Source of the DNA: HRBIN30 sp964534275
GTDB taxonomy: Bacteria; Desulfobacterota; Binatia; HRBIN30
DNA length: 17,926 bases
NCBI GenBank assembly: GCA_964534275.1
Contig: CAZHQG010000044.1
Location: 1-17,926, forward strand
Reading direction: 5' to 3'
Shown here: in pieces, positions 14,737-17,926 of the stretch
Layout of the letters: each line of letters opens with the position of its first letter
Position numbering within the stretch: position 1 is the first letter of the stretch
Translations under genes and position numbers: made by a program
The notes under the pieces: model-generated
Seen by the model: the letters and a program-made list of their open reading frames with translations, nothing else
The model's database searches: none
What the model was told of the DNA's origin: nothing

Positions 14737-16977
14737 AGGCGGTTCCTGCAAGGCAGCGAGTTGTCGCGACAGCTCTTCCGGATCGGTTGCCGGAAGTTTG
14801 CAAGTAAAATTCTGGCACACGTAGGCGGTTGCTTTGCCGCCTTGCATCGGCTGGCGGGAGAGGAAGGGGAGAAGCGCCTGGGTGCGACGATCTTGCGGGT
14901 CGTGCAACACGAGCACGGCGCGCGGCAGGTAGGCCTGCTGCACGGTTTTCCACAACGCCACCGTGTCCTCGCGCTTGGGTGGTCCCACCACCACAATTTC
15001 CTGCCGTGGGCCGAGGGCGAAATCCAATGCGAGCAGCGCGAACATGTACGCTGTGGGCGCCTTGGCAATGTCGCCGCTGTTGGCCACAAGCACCGCGCGG
15101 CCTCGCTCTTGGTACTGGGCGTTTTGCTGCAAATGGCCCGCGCGCAGCAGGGCGAGAGCAGCAACCGATGATGGCGCGGGCGCCGCAGTGTCCTCGATCA
15201 CCCAGGGAGGCGCAACCAGCCGCTCGTGGTCGGAGGCCGTGAAGCGGAGCGTGTTTTTCTCGTTGTCCCAGAACAACCGCAGCATCGAGGCAAGCAATCG
15301 GTCGCTTTCCTCCAACCAACGCGGCTCTCCAGTCGCTTCGAATAAACGCTGCAAGCCGTACGCGAGATACGCGTAATCCTCGAGGAACCCAGGCGTACCG
15401 AGCTTGCCTTTCACCCAACTGCGGTGCAGCCGGCCGTTGGGCTGCATGTGCTCCAGGATCCAGGTCGCGGCGCGCTTAGCCGCCTCGAGGTACTCGGGCT
15501 GGTTCCACTGCGCGCCGGCATCGGCCAGCGCGGCGATCATCATGCCGTTCCAGCCAGCGAGGATTTTTTCGTCCCGCGACGGGCGGGTGCGCTGCCCGCG
15601 CACCGCTAACAGCGCGGCGCGGACACGCAGAATTTTCTTCATGAACGTTTCCGTGCTCATGCCGCGCTGGCGCAAAAAGTCCTCGGCGGGCACCGGAATC
15701 GAGAGCGGTGCCGGGCCTTGGTTGTCGGCGAGACCAAAGAAATCAGCCACCCAGGGGCCGTCCTCCGGACCCACGGCTTGCAGCACTTCTGCCCGGGTCC
15801 ACAGGTAATACTTCCCTTCCTGGCCCTCGCTTTGCGCGTCTTCCGCCGTGTAGAACGGCCCTTGCGGCGAGCGCAAGTCGCGCAGCACGTAGGCGAAGGT
15901 CTCGCTGGCCGGGCTGATGTACTCCGCGCTCCGCGTAACCCGGGCTGCTTCGACATAGGCGCTGGCAATGGTGGCCTGGTCGAGGAGCATTTTTTCGTAG
16001 TGCGGCACCCGCCAGGCAGCGTCGGTTGCGTACCGGTGGAATCCACCGCCGAGTAAATCGTGGATTCCTCCCTGGCTCATGCGCTGCAACGTGAACAACG
16101 CCATGTGCCGCGCGGTGCGGTCGCCCGTGCGCTGCGCGTAACGGAGCAGGAACTGCACCACGTGAGGTTGCGGAAACTTCGGGGCCTTCCCGAAGCCGCC
16201 GTTGGTCGGGTCGAACAGTTGCGTGGCATGCACCGCTGCGCGCCGCAACACGACTTCGTCCAGCACACCGCCGGCAATGGGGCCCGCCGCGCGCAACGCA
16301 TCGCGAAGCGACTCTGCAGCCTCGGTTGCCGCTCCCTCTTGCTTTTGCCACGAGGCGATGACCGTGGCGAGCAAGCGCTTCATCCCCGGCCGGCCCGCAC
16401 GGTCGTCAGGGGGGAAGTACGTGCCGCCGTAAAACGGGCTGCCGTCGGGCGCGAGGAACACCGTGAGCGGCCAGCCGGAGTTGCCCGTCAACCGCTGCAC
16501 AGCGGCAATGTACACCGCGTCGATGTCGGGACGTTCTTCGCGGTCCACTTTCACGCAAACGAAATCGCGATTGAGAAGTCGAGCGATTTCCTCGTTGTCG
16601 AAGCTTTCTTCTTCCATCACGTGGCACCAGTGGCAGGTGGAGTAGCCGATGGACAAAAAGATCGGCTTTTTCTCACGCCGGGCACGCGCGAAGGCTTCCT
16701 CGCCCCAAGGGTACCAGTCCACCGGGTTCTGCCCGTGTAGTTGGAGATACGGGTTCGCCTCCGACACCAACCGGTTCAGATAACGCGGACGCCCGTCCGG
16801 TCGGCGGTGCCGCGAATGCACTGGCTTGCCAGCATCCTCCCACGCCTTCCACAGACGCTGAACCAGCTCGGGCTGGAGTGGCGGCGCGCCGGGCAGTTGG
16901 ATGCGGTCGTCGGCAGCGAACGCCACTGCGGCGACCAGCGCAACGCTGAGCGCTGCAAGGAACCTGATTCTGCGCAT
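14719..16977 (-). CDS. Exported thioredoxin-fold/glycan-hydrolase-like protein (YyaL/DUF255 family)
   Basis: A 752-residue protein of the YyaL (DUF255, SPATA20-like) family. Residues 1-21 form a signal peptide (basic MRRIR, hydrophobic core, AFA then ADD). The N-terminal thioredoxin-fold domain has NPVDWYPWGEEAFARA and STCHWCHVMEEESF, with the CHWC pair at 115-118. KVDREERPDIDAVY and the GWPLTVFLAPDG/GGTYFPP motifs are also typical. An (alpha/alpha)6-barrel-like region follows, with GGGFHRYATDAAWRVPHYEKML, DAQSEGQEGKYYLWT and ILAGWNGMMIAAL. The biochemical role of the family is not established. Cytoplasmic members are about 690 residues; this one is longer mainly by its signal peptide and a linker. 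ATG 16977 fits the signal peptide; GTG at 16986 is possible. No strong ribosome binding site was seen. Confidence 0.9.
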   Translation of the reverse strand: MRRIRFLAALSVALVAAVAFAADDRIQLPGAPPLQPELVQRLWKAWEDAGKPVHSRHRRPDGRPRYLNRLVSEANPYLQLHGQNPVDWYPWGEEAFARARREKKPIFLSIGYSTCHWCHVMEEESFDNEEIARLLNRDFVCVKVDREERPDIDAVYIAAVQRLTGNSGWPLTVFLAPDGSPFYGGTYFPPDDRAGRPGMKRLLATVIASWQKQEGAATEAAESLRDALRAAGPIAGGVLDEVVLRRAAVHATQLFDPTNGGFGKAPKFPQPHVVQFLLRYAQRTGDRTARHMALFTLQRMSQGGIHDLLGGGFHRYATDAAWRVPHYEKMLLDQATIASAYVEAARVTRSAEYISPASETFAYVLRDLRSPQGPFYTAEDAQSEGQEGKYYLWTRAEVLQAVGPEDGPWVADFFGLADNQGPAPLSIPVPAEDFLRQRGMSTETFMKKILRVRAALLAVRGQRTRPSRDEKILAGWNGMMIAALADAGAQWNQPEYLEAAKRAATWILEHMQPNGRLHRSWVKGKLGTPGFLEDYAYLAYGLQRLFEATGEPRWLEESDRLLASMLRLFWDNEKNTLRFTASDHERLVAPPWVIEDTAAPAPSSVAALALLRAGHLQQNAQYQERGRAVLVANSGDIAKAPTAYMFALLALDFALGPRQEIVVVGPPKREDTVALWKTVQQAYLPRAVLVLHDPQDRRTQALLPFLSRQPMQGGKATAYVCQNFTCKLPATDPEELSRQLAALQEPPSPSQP

Positions 16978-16988
16978 GGCAACCACGC

Positions 16989-17017
16989 ACTATGGAGCTT
17001 GGCCTAGCGGTTGTCCA
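16989..17017 (-). promoter_or_regulatory. Possible promoter of the YyaL-family gene
   Basis: On the - strand TGGACA (17017-17012; 5/6) is followed after 17 bases by CATAGT (16994-16989; 4/6). The transcript would start almost at the ATG, giving a near-leaderless message, which weakens the call. A short inverted repeat, GTCCAC/GTGGAC (17013-17018 and 17026-17031), overlaps the -35. Confidence 0.25.
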
Positions 17018-17222
17018 CAGCATCCGTGGACCTTCCACGCACCCGGGTTTGGTCGGCGGAACATCTGCCAGCGAATGATGGGCGCGCCGTTTCAAGCCAG
17101 CGCGCCCGTCGGTCGGTGCCGGGTGGCGATGGTCTGCGCAGGCCGCGCTGGAATCCACGATGGACCGGATCGCCACCCACAGAGCGCGGCGTAAGTGGAA
17201 GGGGCGCGGGAGACAGCTCGCG

Positions 17223-17252
17223 TTGACCCTGCGCGCGGTGGTTCACTATGTT
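17223..17252 (+). promoter_or_regulatory. Possible promoter of the right-edge gene
   Basis: TTGACC (17223-17228; 5/6 of the sigma70 -35), an 18-base spacer, then TATGTT (17247-17252; 4/6 of the -10). The predicted start near 17259 lies about 12 bases before the ATG at 17271. The 280-base gap to the divergent YyaL-family gene holds no other gene that I recognise. Confidence 0.35.
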
Positions 17253-17270
17253 GCTCGGACGAGTCTGGCG

Positions 17271-17926
17271 ATGGCGGCCATTTCCGTGAGCGCACGCGAC
17301 ATCGAGGAGCGCCTGCAAGCCGTGCAGCGGCGCTGGCGTTGGCGCGTACGCTTGCACGCTGGGGCGTACGCCTGCAGTGTGGCGCTCGTCGGTGTCGCTG
17401 CTGCAGTTTGGTGGGGCGGCGCCGCCGTTCGGACGGCTCCCTCGGGATGGCTTGTGATGCTCGTGGCCTCCCTCACCGTGCTGGGTACTTTGCTCGCAAG
17501 CTGGCCGGTGGAGCGTTCGATCGACCGCGAGCGCACTGCCGCCTGGATCGATTCGCGCGCTGGTCTCGCGCAGCGGTTTTCTACGTTCGTGTCCATTCCT
17601 CCCGAGGCCCAGCGTTCCCGCTTGTTTCCGGTGCTGGTGTTGCAGTTGGTACGCGCACGGTCGCAATACGAGCCGCGACAACTGATCCCGTGGAAGCCGA
17701 CAAAACCGCTAGCGGCTCTGGGTGCCGCTTCGCTGGTGTTGGTGCTCGCGTGGAGGCACCCGGAGCCAGCGCACCCGCCGCCGCTAGCGCACCGCAAAAC
17801 CGAACCGGCTTCGAACCCGGAGCGCGCAAGCCAAGTCGCGCAGGGAGCAGGGGAAGCGGCCAGGTCCCGCGAGCCCGGCGAGCACGAGGCCGCGGTCGAG
17901 GACGGCACGGAGACGGCGGAGTCGCT
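17271..17926 (+). CDS. Unknown membrane protein, cut by the right window edge
   Basis: An open frame of 218 codons running off the window. The N-terminus is basic (RLQAVQRRWRWRVRLHAG), followed by hydrophobic segments at about 31-50 and 58-78. A soluble stretch with SIDRERTAAWIDSRAGLAQRFSTF (83-106) precedes a third hydrophobic segment near 146-161. The last 55 residues are Pro, Glu and Ala rich. Two N-terminal helices followed by an Asp-Ser-Arg-x-Gly-Leu-x-x-Arg segment recall DUF4175-like proteins found beside MoxR/DUF58 genes, but this is only a resemblance. ATG 17271 is preferred because a promoter-like pair lies just upstream; TTG 17223 and GTG 17238 are in frame. No function is assigned. 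Confidence 0.7.
   Translation, partial: MAAISVSARDIEERLQAVQRRWRWRVRLHAGAYACSVALVGVAAAVWWGGAAVRTAPSGWLVMLVASLTVLGTLLASWPVERSIDRERTAAWIDSRAGLAQRFSTFVSIPPEAQRSRLFPVLVLQLVRARSQYEPRQLIPWKPTKPLAALGAASLVLVLAWRHPEPAHPPPLAHRKTEPASNPERASQVAQGAGEAARSREPGEHEAAVEDGTETAES

Noticed and set aside
17011..17019. TTGTCCACA, one mismatch from a DnaA box
   Set aside because: Single isolated site more than 6 kb from dnaA with no AT-rich DNA nearby; it is better explained as part of a short inverted repeat or promoter region.
17004..17681. 225-codon open frame on the - strand near the right edge
   Set aside because: It overlaps the divergent promoter region and the right-edge gene; the + strand frame has coherent membrane helices and a promoter-like sequence, this one does not.

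Overview
The window is GC-rich chromosomal DNA from a Gram-negative bacterium and covers the replication-initiation region. Several features point to a proteobacterial or deltaproteobacterial-like lineage (Binatota/Desulfobacterota-like is my guess, not shown by the sequence): GyrB carries the long C-terminal insert typical of Gram-negative enzymes, the ATP synthase c subunit has a signal-like N-terminus, and the atp operon is split. No plasmid or phage genes, tRNA, rRNA or CRISPR array was seen.

Layout. Positions 1-466 hold no gene but contain a cluster of palindromic interspersed repeats. On the + strand follow a short-chain dehydrogenase (467-1267), a small unknown protein (1320-1535) and a membrane-anchored lytic-transglycosylase-like protein (1619-2674). 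The last of these ends tail to tail with gyrA, the two stop codons sharing a CTAG. On the - strand, read right to left, is the replication block dnaA (10694-9324), dnaN (9154-8045), gyrB (7702-5222) and gyrA (5187-2671). The usual recF between dnaN and gyrB is missing, and a 342-nt non-coding gap with an AT-rich tract lies there instead. DnaA-box-like 9-mers occur in the dnaA-dnaN gap, next to a very AT-rich stretch (candidate oriC), and in the dnaA promoter region (candidate autoregulation).

Divergent from dnaA, on the + strand, is a tightly packed run: hemL (tetrapyrrole synthesis), atpZ, atpI, atpB and atpE (the membrane sector of F-type ATP synthase, proton type by its c-subunit residues), then pgpA (phosphatidylglycerol synthesis). 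The F1 genes and the b and delta subunits are not here, so the ATP synthase genes are split between loci. Hairpins lie before and after atpE. A short decayed fragment resembling a REP-associated tyrosine transposase lies between pgpA and a convergent gene for an exported thioredoxin-fold protein of the YyaL/DUF255 family (16977-14719). The right edge cuts a + strand gene for an unknown membrane protein (17271 onward).

The window is mostly housekeeping. The points most worth a second look are the oriC/dnaA control architecture with missing recF, the unusual quinolone-determining region of GyrA, the divergent domain I of DnaA, the three-helix SLT protein, and the palindromic repeats at the left edge. 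I found no convincing new multi-gene system.
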